NCBI GenBank assembly: GCA_003164955.1
Contig: PLRW01000029.1
Coordinates: 1 to 40,724 of the forward strand
DNA from: Actinomycetota bacterium
GTDB lineage: Bacteria > Actinomycetota > Actinomycetes > Streptosporangiales > Streptosporangiaceae
Length of the DNA: 40,724 bases
Reading direction: 5' to 3'
Below the pieces are notes generated by a model. That model had not been told where the DNA came from. It did no database searches and saw only the letters and a program-made list of their open reading frames with translations. Of the stretch, positions 15,062 to 23,146 are shown piece after piece (the first letter of the stretch is position 1; each line of letters begins with the position of its first letter). A program made the translations under genes and the position numbers.

Positions 15062-15821
15062 ATGACCAGCGCACCCATTCCTGCCCCCGCCCAGCGCGAA
15101 CCGGAACTGGCCGGACAGACCGTTGTCGTGATCGGCGGCAGCGCGGGCACCGGGCTCGAGACAGCCCGGCGTGCCCGGTCCGAGGGTGCCGATGTCATCC
15201 TCACCGGCCGCAATCCCGACCGGCTCAAGCAAGCGGCGCTGGAACTGGGCGCGGAGCGCACCGCGGCCTTCGACGCCACCGACCCGGCCGCCCTCGACCG
15301 GTTCTTCGCTGACCTTCCCGGGGCGATCAGCCACGTGATGGTCACGGGCCCCGGCCCGTACTATGCGCCCCTGGCCGCCCTCGACCGCGAGCGTGCGCAC
15401 CGCGATTTCGATGCGCATCTGTGGCTGGCCGTTGCCGTGGCCCAGCACGCCGTCGGCCGGGTGCGGCCCGGCGGTTCGCTGCTGTTCATGAGCGGCACCG
15501 GAGGCCGCCATCCCGGGTATCGGCCAATCGCTCATCGCGGCGGCCACCGCCGCGCTGCCCGCCCTGATCGCCAACCTGGCGGTCGAAGTGGCGCCGGTCC
15601 GGGTCAACCTCATCGCCGCCGGCTTCGTCGACACCCCGCTGTCGGCCTCGCTGCTCGGAGACCAGCTCGAGGAGCGCCGGAACGAGCTGCGCGCGACGCT
15701 CCCCATCGGCCGCGTCGTCGGTCCCGCCGACGTCGCCGCGCTCGCCGTCCACATCATGGCCAACACCGCGCTCACCGGCGCGACCTACGACATCGACGGC
15801 GGACAGCAGCTCGTCTCCTGA
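15062..15821 (+). pseudogene. Short-chain dehydrogenase/reductase with a frameshift
   Basis: The first part, from the ATG at 15062, gives an SDR with TVVVIGGSAGTGLETARRA (Rossmann TGxxxGxG variant) and VILTGRNPDRL, up to about SGTGGRHPG. The second part lies one frame over: GIGQSLIAAATAAL, APVRVNLIAAGFVDTPLSA, VGPADVAALAVHIMAN and the closing YDIDGGQQLV, ending at 15821. The two parts join in about 15495-15525, where one extra base or two missing bases explain the shift. Together they equal a full-length SDR of about 250 residues. The Tyr-x-x-x-Lys pair is not clear, as in some atypical SDRs. A sequencing error is possible, but neighbouring relics favour real decay. Confidence 0.75.
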
Positions 15822-15832
15822 TGAACCCATGA

Positions 15833-16388
15833 CGCCGAACGGAAACCGGCGAGCGGTCACCGCGCCCTGCTGCGCGTTTCCGGCCGGGGGCGGTACCAGG
15901 ACCTGCGCGTCGCGCGCCCAGGCCGGGTGACCGGCGCCGCCGTCGTTTCCCGGCCTGGTGATAAACGAAAGAGCTGCCCTGTCCCCTGGGCATCACCTTT
16001 ACCGGTGCTTCCCGCCTATCACGGCAGGCGTAATATCGGCGTATCCGCGCGAGGGCATACGCGCCGGGACTGGGGCACCGAAATTAATGCCGGCTATAAA
16101 TACATCGTTGTCATAAAAATGGGCCCGACGGTACCTGCGAACCAGCCAGAAATTTTCGGACAGAATGTTATCTAACACGATATGACCGCTAAGATCACGC
16201 GAGTGATCAGCGTGGACCTGGTGGCCGGAAACGGCAACCGTGCGTCCGGACCCGGCCCAGCGTCCGGTTTCGCGGCGCACAAGCGGGCCACTGGGCATGT
16301 CCGTGTGCGCACCGGCCTCTTCCCGTACTAACGAAGGCCTCCGCCCTGCCGACGGGCGGTCATGGGGCCGAGCCTGATAGGAGAACAG
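15833..16388. other. Non-coding region upstream of the permease
   Basis: About 550 bases with an AT-rich centre (16075-16180). No gene is supported. It holds two small inverted repeats (listed separately) that probably belong to the permease promoter region. Confidence 0.5.
16166..16208. promoter_or_regulatory. Two inverted repeats upstream of the permease gene
   Basis: TGTTA-TC-TAACA (16166-16177) and GATCAC-GCGA-GTGATC (16193-16208) are perfect inverted repeats 15 bases apart in AT-rich sequence, some 180-220 bases before the start codon. They may be operators of an unknown regulator. Confidence 0.4.
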
Positions 16389-17843
16389 ATGGCGGACTAC
16401 TCTTCGGCCGCTGTGACCGACCCGCCACGGTCGCACGCAGCCCGGCTCGAGCCCGACGCAATCGGTGTCGCGCAGGACACGGTCATCGGTATGGCGTCGT
16501 CCGCACCGGCCGCCACGGTTGGGTTGTCAGTCGCTGCCCTGGCCGTGGCGACCGCCTACGGCAGCGGGCTGATCCTCATCCTGACCGCCATCCCGATGCT
16601 CATCATCGCCAACTCCTACCGCCGGCTGAATCTGTGGAACGCCAACTGTGGCGCGTCCTTCGAGTGGGTTGGCCGGGCGATCAATCCGTACCTCGGCTTC
16701 CTGACCGGATGGCTGATGGTGGCCGCTTACATCATCGGGACGGTCGCGGAGGTCCTGCTGCTCGGGCCCTCGGTCCTGGCGGTCATCGGCTCCAGTTCGA
16801 CCAATACCACGGCTTACGTTCTTATCGGCGTCATCATGGTCCTGATCATGCTGGTGATCGCCGTTGTCGGCATCCGCATTACCGCGAGAGTCCAGGTCAG
16901 CATGGCGGCGGTCGAGTACCTGATCCTGATCGGGCTGGCCATCGCGGGCCTTATCTACGTGGCCGCCGGCCATCGCGGTGTCGTCCATTTCTCCACCGCG
17001 TGGCTGAGTCCCAGCGGTATCGGCGGTAAGGGCAGCGCGGTGGCCGGCTTCCTGGTCGCGGTGTTCGTCTACGGAGGCTGGGACGGCACGCTGTACGTCA
17101 ACGAGGAAGTGAAGCACCGGCGGGTGAACCCGGGCCGGGCGGCCATGTGGGCCGTCGGCCTGCTGGCCATCCTTTACACGCTGGCCCAGGTCGGCTTCCA
17201 GGGTGTGCTGTCGCCAGCCGCGCTCGCGAAATCCGCCGCCAACGGCACCGCTCTTATCGATGTGGCCAACGCGCTCGGCGGGGGATTCTGGGCCAAGGTC
17301 ATGGCCCTGTCCATCGCGCTGTCGGTCGTCGCCACCACCGGCACCGGTATCGTGCTCACCTCGCGGATCGTCTACGGGATGGCCAGCTACCGGGTTCTGC
17401 CGCAGTTCCTCGCCAACGTGTCCCGCCGGTTCGCCACCCCCGTCGCGGCCAGCATCATCGTCGGCGTGCTCATCGCCGGACTCAGCACGATCTACTTCGT
17501 GGCCACCTCGGTCCAGAACGCGTTCACCGACGTGATCGACGTGACTGGCCTGCTGTTCTCCATCTTTTACATCCTGACCGCGGTCACCCTCATCGTCTAC
17601 TACCGGCGCCGCCTGACCGCGAACGTGTGGGACGCCGTGGCGCTCGGCGTCCTGCCGCTCGCCGCGGCCGCGTTCCTCGGCTGGATCCTGGTCAAGTCGC
17701 TCCTGGCCGCGCCCGCGGCGCAGTTGTGGTCGCTGGCCGGCATCGTCATCGCCGGCCTGATCCTGCTGGTGATCGCGCGCACGGTGCTGCGGTCGTCCTT
17801 CTTCCAGGTTCAGCGGGAGAGCGCGCCCGGCCAGCGGCACTAA
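16389..17843 (+). CDS. APC-superfamily amino acid permease
   Basis: 484 residues; the ATG at 16389 has AGGAGA five bases upstream and is preferred to the one at 16362. About twelve hydrophobic helices can be drawn. Family marks: an N-terminal DTVIGMASSAPAATVGLS helix, IANSYRRLNLWNANCGASFE (the YxxL..PxAGGxYxW region) and FVYGGWDGTLYVNEEVKHRR in helix 6, a typical AA_permease_2 feature. It probably imports an amino acid or amine by proton symport across the inner membrane. No biosynthetic or catabolic partner is next to it. It is convergent with the acetyltransferase gene across a strong hairpin. Confidence 0.9.
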   Translation: MADYSSAAVTDPPRSHAARLEPDAIGVAQDTVIGMASSAPAATVGLSVAALAVATAYGSGLILILTAIPMLIIANSYRRLNLWNANCGASFEWVGRAINPYLGFLTGWLMVAAYIIGTVAEVLLLGPSVLAVIGSSSTNTTAYVLIGVIMVLIMLVIAVVGIRITARVQVSMAAVEYLILIGLAIAGLIYVAAGHRGVVHFSTAWLSPSGIGGKGSAVAGFLVAVFVYGGWDGTLYVNEEVKHRRVNPGRAAMWAVGLLAILYTLAQVGFQGVLSPAALAKSAANGTALIDVANALGGGFWAKVMALSIALSVVATTGTGIVLTSRIVYGMASYRVLPQFLANVSRRFATPVAASIIVGVLIAGLSTIYFVATSVQNAFTDVIDVTGLLFSIFYILTAVTLIVYYRRRLTANVWDAVALGVLPLAAAAFLGWILVKSLLAAPAAQLWSLAGIVIAGLILLVIARTVLRSSFFQVQRESAPGQRH

Positions 17844-17881
17844 TCCCGGCCAGCGTCACTAACAAAGCTCAGCGGGACACC

Positions 17882-17940
17882 GGCCGGCCCGGGCCTCTCC
17901 GCGGCTGGCGTCAGCCGTCAGCGGAGCGCCCGGGCCGGCC
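17882..17940. terminator. Bidirectional terminator hairpin between convergent genes
   Basis: GGCCGGCCCGGGC (17882-17894) pairs perfectly with GCCCGGGCCGGCC (17928-17940). Inner arms CTCCGC/GCGGAG and GGCTG/CAGCC add further pairs. It lies between the permease stop and the acetyltransferase, overlapping the last codons of the latter. Confidence 0.7.
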
Positions 17941-18898
17941 TGGCCTCCCATGAGGTCCACAGCGGCCGGTAGCCCTGCCGGCTCCAGAACGGGCCGGACA
18001 GCGGGTTGACCTGCTCGTAGTGCAGCAGCGTGACCGCCACGCCGGCCGCGTCGGCCGCCCGGTGCAGTTGCCCCACCAGGGCCGGCCCCGCGCCCTGACC
18101 GCGATCGTCCGGCTGGACGTACATCAGTTCCAGATAGGCGACCGGGGATACCCCGGCCAGCGGCGCGATCCAGCCGGCGGCCGACGGCGGCTCGGCGTAC
18201 AGCATGGCGACCGGCTCACCGCCGTCCTCGGCGAGCCACGTCCAGGCGCCTGGCTGGGCGAGCAGCGCCGAGGCGTCCTCCCGCAGCGCCTCCGCCGACC
18301 ACGGACGCTCGATCACAGTGCCGAAATGAGCATCGAACCGGACCGTCGCCATGCCCAGGCAAACGACGGCGTCGATGTCGGCCGGGCCGCCCCGCCTGAT
18401 CTGGATACCCGGCCGCAGGGCCGCCGGCTGGGCCGCGGCCGCCGTCCCGGTCCCTCGCCCGGCCGGCCGCGCCGCGATCACCGCGCGCGGGGCCAGCCCG
18501 TGGCGCAGCAGCGGCAGCGGGCCGTCAACGTCTCGGGTGGGCCATACGACGACGGCCGCCGTGTCGTCGGCGCTCGCCTCGGGCACGGAAGCCAGATGAG
18601 CCTGCCACCGGGACAGCAGCTCGTCCAGCGCCCCCGCGACGTCCGGGCCCGCCGTGTGTGCGGTCAGGCGGAACCTGCGGGCCGCGCCCCAGGTGAGCTC
18701 CATCGAGCCCGGGCTCTCGTGCCAGTGCTCGCAGAAGCCGATGGCGGCCGCCCGGCCGTCCGGGCCGGTGACGGCCAGCTCGGTCCCGCACCCGCCGGAC
18801 GGGACACCGGGCGCGGGCAGAAGCGGATCAATCGCCTGCCAGCGGCGCGTGACGGCGGCCGTGACGCCGCCCGTTTCGTCCTTGGTGACCGTCGACAA
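17918..18898 (-). CDS. GNAT-family N-acetyltransferase
   Basis: 326 residues from a TTG at 18898, chosen because GGAGG stands seven bases upstream; the longer frame to 19054 would overlap the next gene's end. The C-terminal half (about 170-326) is a GNAT domain: IQIRRGGPADIDAVV opens it, LELMYVQPDDRGQGAGPAL is the acetyl-CoA-binding motif A (Q/RxxGxG/A), and LLHYEQVNPLSGPFWSRQGY is motif B. The N-terminal half is a second, degenerate GNAT-like or unknown domain (WQAIDPLLPAP...ELTWGAARRF). The acceptor is unknown. It lies just downstream of the STAND/TPR gene on the same strand, with a 59-base gap, so the two may be cotranscribed. Confidence 0.85.
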   Translation of the reverse strand: MSTVTKDETGGVTAAVTRRWQAIDPLLPAPGVPSGGCGTELAVTGPDGRAAAIGFCEHWHESPGSMELTWGAARRFRLTAHTAGPDVAGALDELLSRWQAHLASVPEASADDTAAVVVWPTRDVDGPLPLLRHGLAPRAVIAARPAGRGTGTAAAAQPAALRPGIQIRRGGPADIDAVVCLGMATVRFDAHFGTVIERPWSAEALREDASALLAQPGAWTWLAEDGGEPVAMLYAEPPSAAGWIAPLAGVSPVAYLELMYVQPDDRGQGAGPALVGQLHRAADAAGVAVTLLHYEQVNPLSGPFWSRQGYRPLWTSWEARPARALR

Positions 18899-18957
18899 TC
18901 CGATTCCTCCGTGGGCAGCGGCCGGAGCGCCCAGGGCGTCAGGCCCGCGCTGCGGGA

Positions 18958-21192
18958 TTAAGCCCGGGCCGATCTTAATCCGGTGCCGATGTCCGCCAGG
19001 CTGGTACGGACCTGGATGGTCAGCCGGTCCCCGGGCGGCAATACCCGCTCGCACCGCTCCGCGGTGTCACGCAGCAGCGTTCTCGCGTCCCCCAGGCGTC
19101 CCACTTCATAGTAGGTCCGGGCCAGGCGCATCCGGACGGCCAGGGTATCCGGGTGATCGGGGCCCAGCACCCGCTCAAAGCCCGACCGGGCCTGCTCGTA
19201 GGAGTGCACCGCGGAGGCCATCTTGCCGGCCGTGTGATAGATCGATCCGAGCTTGCCGTGAATGGCGATGGTGTCCAGGTCATCGGGCCCGAGCACCTTT
19301 TCCCGCCCGGCCAGTACCTTCTTGTACGCCGATATCGCGTCTTTCGTGCGGCCATCGGCCTGTGAAGCGTCACCCAGACCTTCCCGTGTAGTCAGGGTCT
19401 GCGGGTCCCGGGGCCCCTGTACCCGCTCCCGGCCTTCCAGGGTGCGCCGGTAGAGTCCGGCCGCGTCCGCCGGCCGGCCTACGGCCAGGTAGGCGGCGGC
19501 CAGCTCATCACGCGCGCCGAGAGTGTCGAGGTGATCCGGGCCGCACAGCCGTTCGCAGTCGTCGGCCACCTGGTCCAGCACGGTGATCGCGCCCGGGAGC
19601 TGGCCCGCGGCGACGAGGGCGTGGCCGAGATCACGCCGGGCCACGAGGACGTCGTAGTGGTCAGAACCGAGGGTGCGGACCCGGCAGTCCACCACCCACT
19701 GGACCCACCGGACGGCGTCGGCGGCGCGCCCGGCCGCCAGGTAGGCGCTGGTAAGCCTCTGAACAGCGGCCAGGGTGTGCGGGTGGTCCGCGCCGAGGAG
19801 CCGTTCGCTGATCGAGGCCAGGTCATGCCAGTAATCGGCGGCGGCGCCGGTTAGCCGCGCGTTATCCAGGCTCTGCCCGGCCCGCTGGAGCACTGGATGG
19901 CAGCCACCCGTCCAGAGCAGGTCCCCGGCGGCCCGCCAGAGGCTGGCTGTGCAGGACCGGAAGCTTTCCGCGAGCCAGCCGGGTTGTTCTTCCTGCGGCC
20001 ACGCCTCGATCAGCGCGCCGGCGGCCGATCGTGCGGCGTGCTCCAGCATCCCCTCGGGCATCATGGTCCGTAGCGCGGACTGCAGCACCGGGCTTATCCG
20101 GACCATCGGGGGCGCCGTCGTCGTCCGGTCGATGGTCAGCAGGCCCGCCCGTTCCAGCACGAGCAGCGCCCGCCCGGCGCTGTCGGCGTCCGGCCGGGCG
20201 CCGGGGTGATGGGCCGCCAGGTAGCCGCAGGCCGCCGGGGCGGACAGGACCATGGCGGGAATGCCATGGCCGTCCAGGAGCGCGATCAGCGCCAGCAGGG
20301 GCTGCGCCGGCACGTCCGGTGACAGCCAGTCGGCCTGCTCGAAAGAGAATGTCCAGGTGACGGCGGCGGCCGGGAGTGTGGCGCCGGACGGGTCCGTCAT
20401 CTGTTCCCGCCTGCGCACGAACGCATCCTGGTAATCACGGCAGGTCCACGCCGAGCTCGTGATCACCGCGCAGGCCTGGGCCAGTGCCATCGGCTCGCAG
20501 CCCAGTTCCTTGACCAGGTCAATCGCGCCGATCCGCCGGTCCGGATCGGCGCTGAGACGGCCCATCAGATAGTTCAGGGCCTCGCGGTGGCTGAACAGCC
20601 CGAGCGGCAGCGCCGGTATCCCGCCGGGCACCGCGACGGCATCGGCGGCCGTCACCAGGACCCGGCCCGCCGGCCCGTTCGGCCAGAGCCCGCGCAGATC
20701 GGCCGCGCCGGACAGATCGTCGAGCACTACGAGCCAGGGCCTAGTGGTCTCGTTGAGCCAGCCGACAAAACGGGCCGCGGCCGATTCGGCGCTGCCGCCG
20801 GGAGCGGTCCCGGAGGTAGCCATGGCCGCCTCGCTGTAGGCGGCCAGCACCGAGGTCCGACTGGTGGCCGTGGCCCACACCATCAGGTCGACGTTCCGTG
20901 ACTGCCACAGCGACTCGGCGACGGCGACCGCGAGCTGTGTCTTGCCGGCCAACCTCAGCCAGTCGGGGAGCGCGGGGGCGCCAGCTGCCCCGGGCTCGTC
21001 CGGCCCGGCGGTCCGGCCGGTCACCAGCGCGACCGTCGCGCCCGGGATCAGCGCCGGGCGCAGGCCAGGCGCAGACTCCGGCCGGGGGCTGAACTCGTTG
21101 GCCCGGGCTGGCACCGCCCCCACCCGGACCGGCCAATGAACCTCGGCACGCCGCGGATCCATCAGCTCTGCGGCCGGATTGTCCGAGGTCAT
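18958..21192 (-). CDS. STAND-type NTPase-like protein with C-terminal TPR repeats
   Basis: 744 residues from the ATG at 21192; the frame stays open to 21477 but the extension is not protein-like and contains the promoter. An NB-ARC-like domain (about 75-330) shows AGKTQLAVAVAESLW at the P-loop and WLVVLDDLSG as Walker B (about 154), then a winged-helix-like region, then tetratricopeptide repeats of the NPDTL type (about 480-744: LGADHPHTLAAV, LGSDHYDVLVAR, CGPDHLDTLGAR, LGPDDLDTIAIH, LGPDHPDTLAVR). The P-loop reads WLRLAGKTQ instead of GxGGxGKTQ, so the leading glycines are lost and nucleotide binding is doubtful. Related proteins act as regulators or in FxSxx-COOH-type and defence settings; here the role is unknown. 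Confidence 0.82.
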   Translation of the reverse strand: MTSDNPAAELMDPRRAEVHWPVRVGAVPARANEFSPRPESAPGLRPALIPGATVALVTGRTAGPDEPGAAGAPALPDWLRLAGKTQLAVAVAESLWQSRNVDLMVWATATSRTSVLAAYSEAAMATSGTAPGGSAESAAARFVGWLNETTRPWLVVLDDLSGAADLRGLWPNGPAGRVLVTAADAVAVPGGIPALPLGLFSHREALNYLMGRLSADPDRRIGAIDLVKELGCEPMALAQACAVITSSAWTCRDYQDAFVRRREQMTDPSGATLPAAAVTWTFSFEQADWLSPDVPAQPLLALIALLDGHGIPAMVLSAPAACGYLAAHHPGARPDADSAGRALLVLERAGLLTIDRTTTAPPMVRISPVLQSALRTMMPEGMLEHAARSAAGALIEAWPQEEQPGWLAESFRSCTASLWRAAGDLLWTGGCHPVLQRAGQSLDNARLTGAAADYWHDLASISERLLGADHPHTLAAVQRLTSAYLAAGRAADAVRWVQWVVDCRVRTLGSDHYDVLVARRDLGHALVAAGQLPGAITVLDQVADDCERLCGPDHLDTLGARDELAAAYLAVGRPADAAGLYRRTLEGRERVQGPRDPQTLTTREGLGDASQADGRTKDAISAYKKVLAGREKVLGPDDLDTIAIHGKLGSIYHTAGKMASAVHSYEQARSGFERVLGPDHPDTLAVRMRLARTYYEVGRLGDARTLLRDTAERCERVLPPGDRLTIQVRTSLADIGTGLRSARA

Positions 21193-21546
21193 GCCATGCA
21201 TCGCCTTCCGTGCCGGGAGCGCGATCGCAGGCGCCCCATTCCCGCACCGTATCGCCCGGAGAGCGCGTACCAAGATCGTGGCCGGCGGGCGCCTGCAACA
21301 TGGCGTTCCCGTGCACGTTATAAGGTCTCCCATGGCGCTGGCAACGGATCGTCCGAAAAGAGGCAGAAAGTCTCCGAACAAAGCGCGGACGATCGCCCAT
21401 TTTGCGCTGCCGTCCCACACTTCCCGAGATGACCGTATACGTAAAACGCTGCCGTCCCGGGGTGCCCCACATGGCATCCTGGCTAAATACCCAGCGGATC
21501 ATTCGGCGGCAAAAGAAACCAGAAAAGCATTCGGTGCCGCAAACGT
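21193..21546. other. Leader and promoter region of the STAND/TPR gene
   Basis: About 350 bases with lower GC towards the AraC relic. Apart from the promoter listed separately nothing else stands out. Confidence 0.45.
21317..21344 (-). promoter_or_regulatory. Sigma-70-type promoter for the STAND/TPR gene
   Basis: On the minus strand TTGCCA (21344-21339) and TATAAC (21322-21317) are separated by 16 bases, each one base off consensus. Transcription would begin near 21310, about 118 bases before the ATG at 21192. Confidence 0.55.
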
Positions 21547-22058
21547 CTAACCGTTAATTCGGTTACCCGGGCCACCGGGACTGGAAGTATGCCGGTAGGC
21601 CTGCGGGCTCGTCCGCAGCACGCGGCCGAAGTGCTTGCGCAGATTGTCGGCCGTGGAGAAGCCGCTCTTGCGCGCGACGGCCTCCACCGGCAGATCGCTG
21701 GTTCCAGGAGACGCTGAGCGAGGCGGACCCGTTCCCGGACGATCCATTGATAGGGGGTCGCGCCGGTGCCGGCCACGAACCGGCGGGCGAACGTGCGAGG
21801 GCTCATCGCGGCGCGCGCGGCCAGGTCCCGGACCGTCACCGTCTCGTACAGATGCGCCTGCACCCAGGCGACGGTGCCGGCGAACAAGCCGGCCTCGTCC
21901 GGCGCCGGCATCGGCGTCTCGATGAACTGCGCCTGGCCTCCGTCGCGATGCAGGGGCACCACCAGGTCACGGGCGAGCCAGCTGGCGATCTCGGTGCCGT
22001 AGTCGCGCTGTACCACGTGCAGGCAGAGGTCGAGGCTGGCGGCACTGCAAAGTATCAC
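21547..22058 (-). pseudogene. AraC-family regulator (GlxA-like), 5' truncated and frameshifted
   Basis: From 22058 the frame gives the end of a DJ-1/PfpI-like domain (SLDLCLHVVQRDYG, VVPLHRDGGQAQFIETP), then the first AraC helix-turn-helix (VTVRDLAARAAMSPRTFARRF) and RVRLAQRLLE. There the frame breaks. In the next frame the protein goes on as SDLPVEAVARKSGFSTADNL, RKHFGRVLRTSPQAYR and stops at 21547. Inserting one A after the GAA codon (giving Glu-Thr-Ser-Asp-Leu) restores the frame, so a one-base deletion near 21710 is likely. The first 120-130 residues of a normal protein are also missing before 22058. Not functional. Confidence 0.8.
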
Positions 22059-22151
22059 GGGCCCCCTCGCATCGTCTCCGGCAAAAGTCCGGTCTGGGCT
22101 CTATCGCGCCGAAGGTGACCGTGGTGCCGCCGGTAACTGGGTTAGAGTGTC

Positions 22152-22163
22152 TTACTCAAGTAA
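22152..22163. promoter_or_regulatory. Palindrome TTACTCAAGTAA, candidate TetR operator
   Basis: A perfect inverted repeat (TTACT, two-base centre, AGTAA) 46 bases upstream of the TetR start codon. Position and form suit autoregulation by that TetR protein. Confidence 0.55.
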
Positions 22164-22208
22164 TGGCCTATTAGAAATGCTGGGCGCCAACGCGGGAGCA
22201 GGGGTGAG

Positions 22209-22883
22209 ATGGCGGAGAGATTGCCGACGCGGCGCGAGCGCTACCGGCAGGAGACGCTCGCCGAAATCAAGCAGCTGGCTATGCAGCAGGTTATCCAGGG
22301 GGGTACCGAGGCGCTCTCGCTCAACGCCATCGCGAAGGCCATGGGCATGTCCGGTGCCGCCCTGTACCGGTACTTCGCCAGCCGGGATGATCTGCTGGCC
22401 GAGCTCATCGTCGACGCCTACCACGACCTCGCCGACGTGCTCCAGGCCGCAGCGCGGCAGGGTGCGCCGCCGATGGCCCGGTTCCGCGGCGTGATGGGCG
22501 CCTACCGGACGTGGGCGCTGGCCGAGCCGCACCGTTACCGGCTGGTGTTCTCAAGTCCGATCGGCTCGGGCCAGCTGGAGCCCGGACGCGTCATCCCGGC
22601 GGCTCAGCGGAGCATGGACGTCTTCCTCAGCGTGCTTGCCGCGGTCAGCGGTTCCCCGCCCGCGGCTGCGGTGCCGTCCGGTCTGCGCACGCAACTGGAG
22701 GCGTGGCACGCACGGTCGGGTGCGCCCGCACTGCCGCCGGACGTCCTCCTGCGCGCCCTCCTGGCGTGGACGCGCCTGCATGGGGTGCTCAGCCTGGAAC
22801 TCGACGGCCACCTCACCGCCACCGGGATCGATCCGGCCCTGGTCTACCAGGCGGAGGTGGACATCCTCGCCACTGGACAGTAA
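22209..22883 (+). CDS. TetR/AcrR-family transcriptional regulator
   Basis: 224 residues, ATG start after GGGGTGAG. The N-terminal helix-turn-helix is complete: YRQETLAEIKQLAMQQVIQG, then LSLNAIAKAMGMSGAALYRYF and SRDDLLAELI. The C-terminal part (about 80-224) has the WHG/TetR_C_13-like pattern (FRGVMGAYRTWALAEPHRYRLVF; LLAWTRLHGVLSLEL) for ligand binding and dimerisation. It is divergent from the broken AraC gene and converges on the truncated RidA gene, so its old target may be gone. Its stop codon lies inside a 14-base tandem repeat. Confidence 0.9.
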   Translation: MAERLPTRRERYRQETLAEIKQLAMQQVIQGGTEALSLNAIAKAMGMSGAALYRYFASRDDLLAELIVDAYHDLADVLQAAARQGAPPMARFRGVMGAYRTWALAEPHRYRLVFSSPIGSGQLEPGRVIPAAQRSMDVFLSVLAAVSGSPPAAAVPSGLRTQLEAWHARSGAPALPPDVLLRALLAWTRLHGVLSLELDGHLTATGIDPALVYQAEVDILATGQ

Positions 22884-22905
22884 ACACTGGGCAGTAAACA
22901 CTGAG
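22871..22905. repeat. 14-base tandem repeat at the TetR stop / RidA break
   Basis: CACTGGACAGTAAA (22871-22884), CACTGGGCAGTAAA (22885-22898) and a partial CACTGAG follow one another. The first copy contains the TetR stop. The RidA similarity on the other strand ends exactly here. Confidence 0.8.
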
Positions 22906-23088
22906 GGTCTCGATGTGGCGGAGAGCCTGCGTGGTCTGTGCGGCAACTCCGCCGGGCACCAGTTCGAGGGCACCCTCCCGGGCCCCCAGCATCCCGGAAA
23001 CGAAGACCTGTTCGCCCGCGACGGTGGCGTGGCAAAATGCCGGCAGCCGGGCCACGCCCGGAACGTTGATCTTACGGATGGCTGGCAT
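22895..23088 (-). pseudogene. Truncated RidA (YjgF/UK114) family gene
   Basis: From the ATG at 23088 the peptide reads MPAIRKINVPGVARLPAFCH, then VAGEQVFVSGMLG and GVAAQTTQALRHIETL. This is the first half of a RidA-type imine/enamine deaminase. The second half, with the Arg-containing active-site block, is missing: at about 22905 the frame runs into the 14-base tandem repeat and then becomes the antisense of the TetR gene. It is probably a deletion relic, adjacent to other broken genes. Confidence 0.7.
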
Positions 23089-23146
23089 GCGGCCTTCCTG
23101 GTCAGCGGTTACGCATCTGGTCAGCGGTAACGCGGAGCGCGCCGTC

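Noticed and set aside
21193..21477. N-terminal extension of the STAND/TPR gene
   Set aside because: It would include the promoter and the residues are not protein-like; the ATG at 21192 is preferred.
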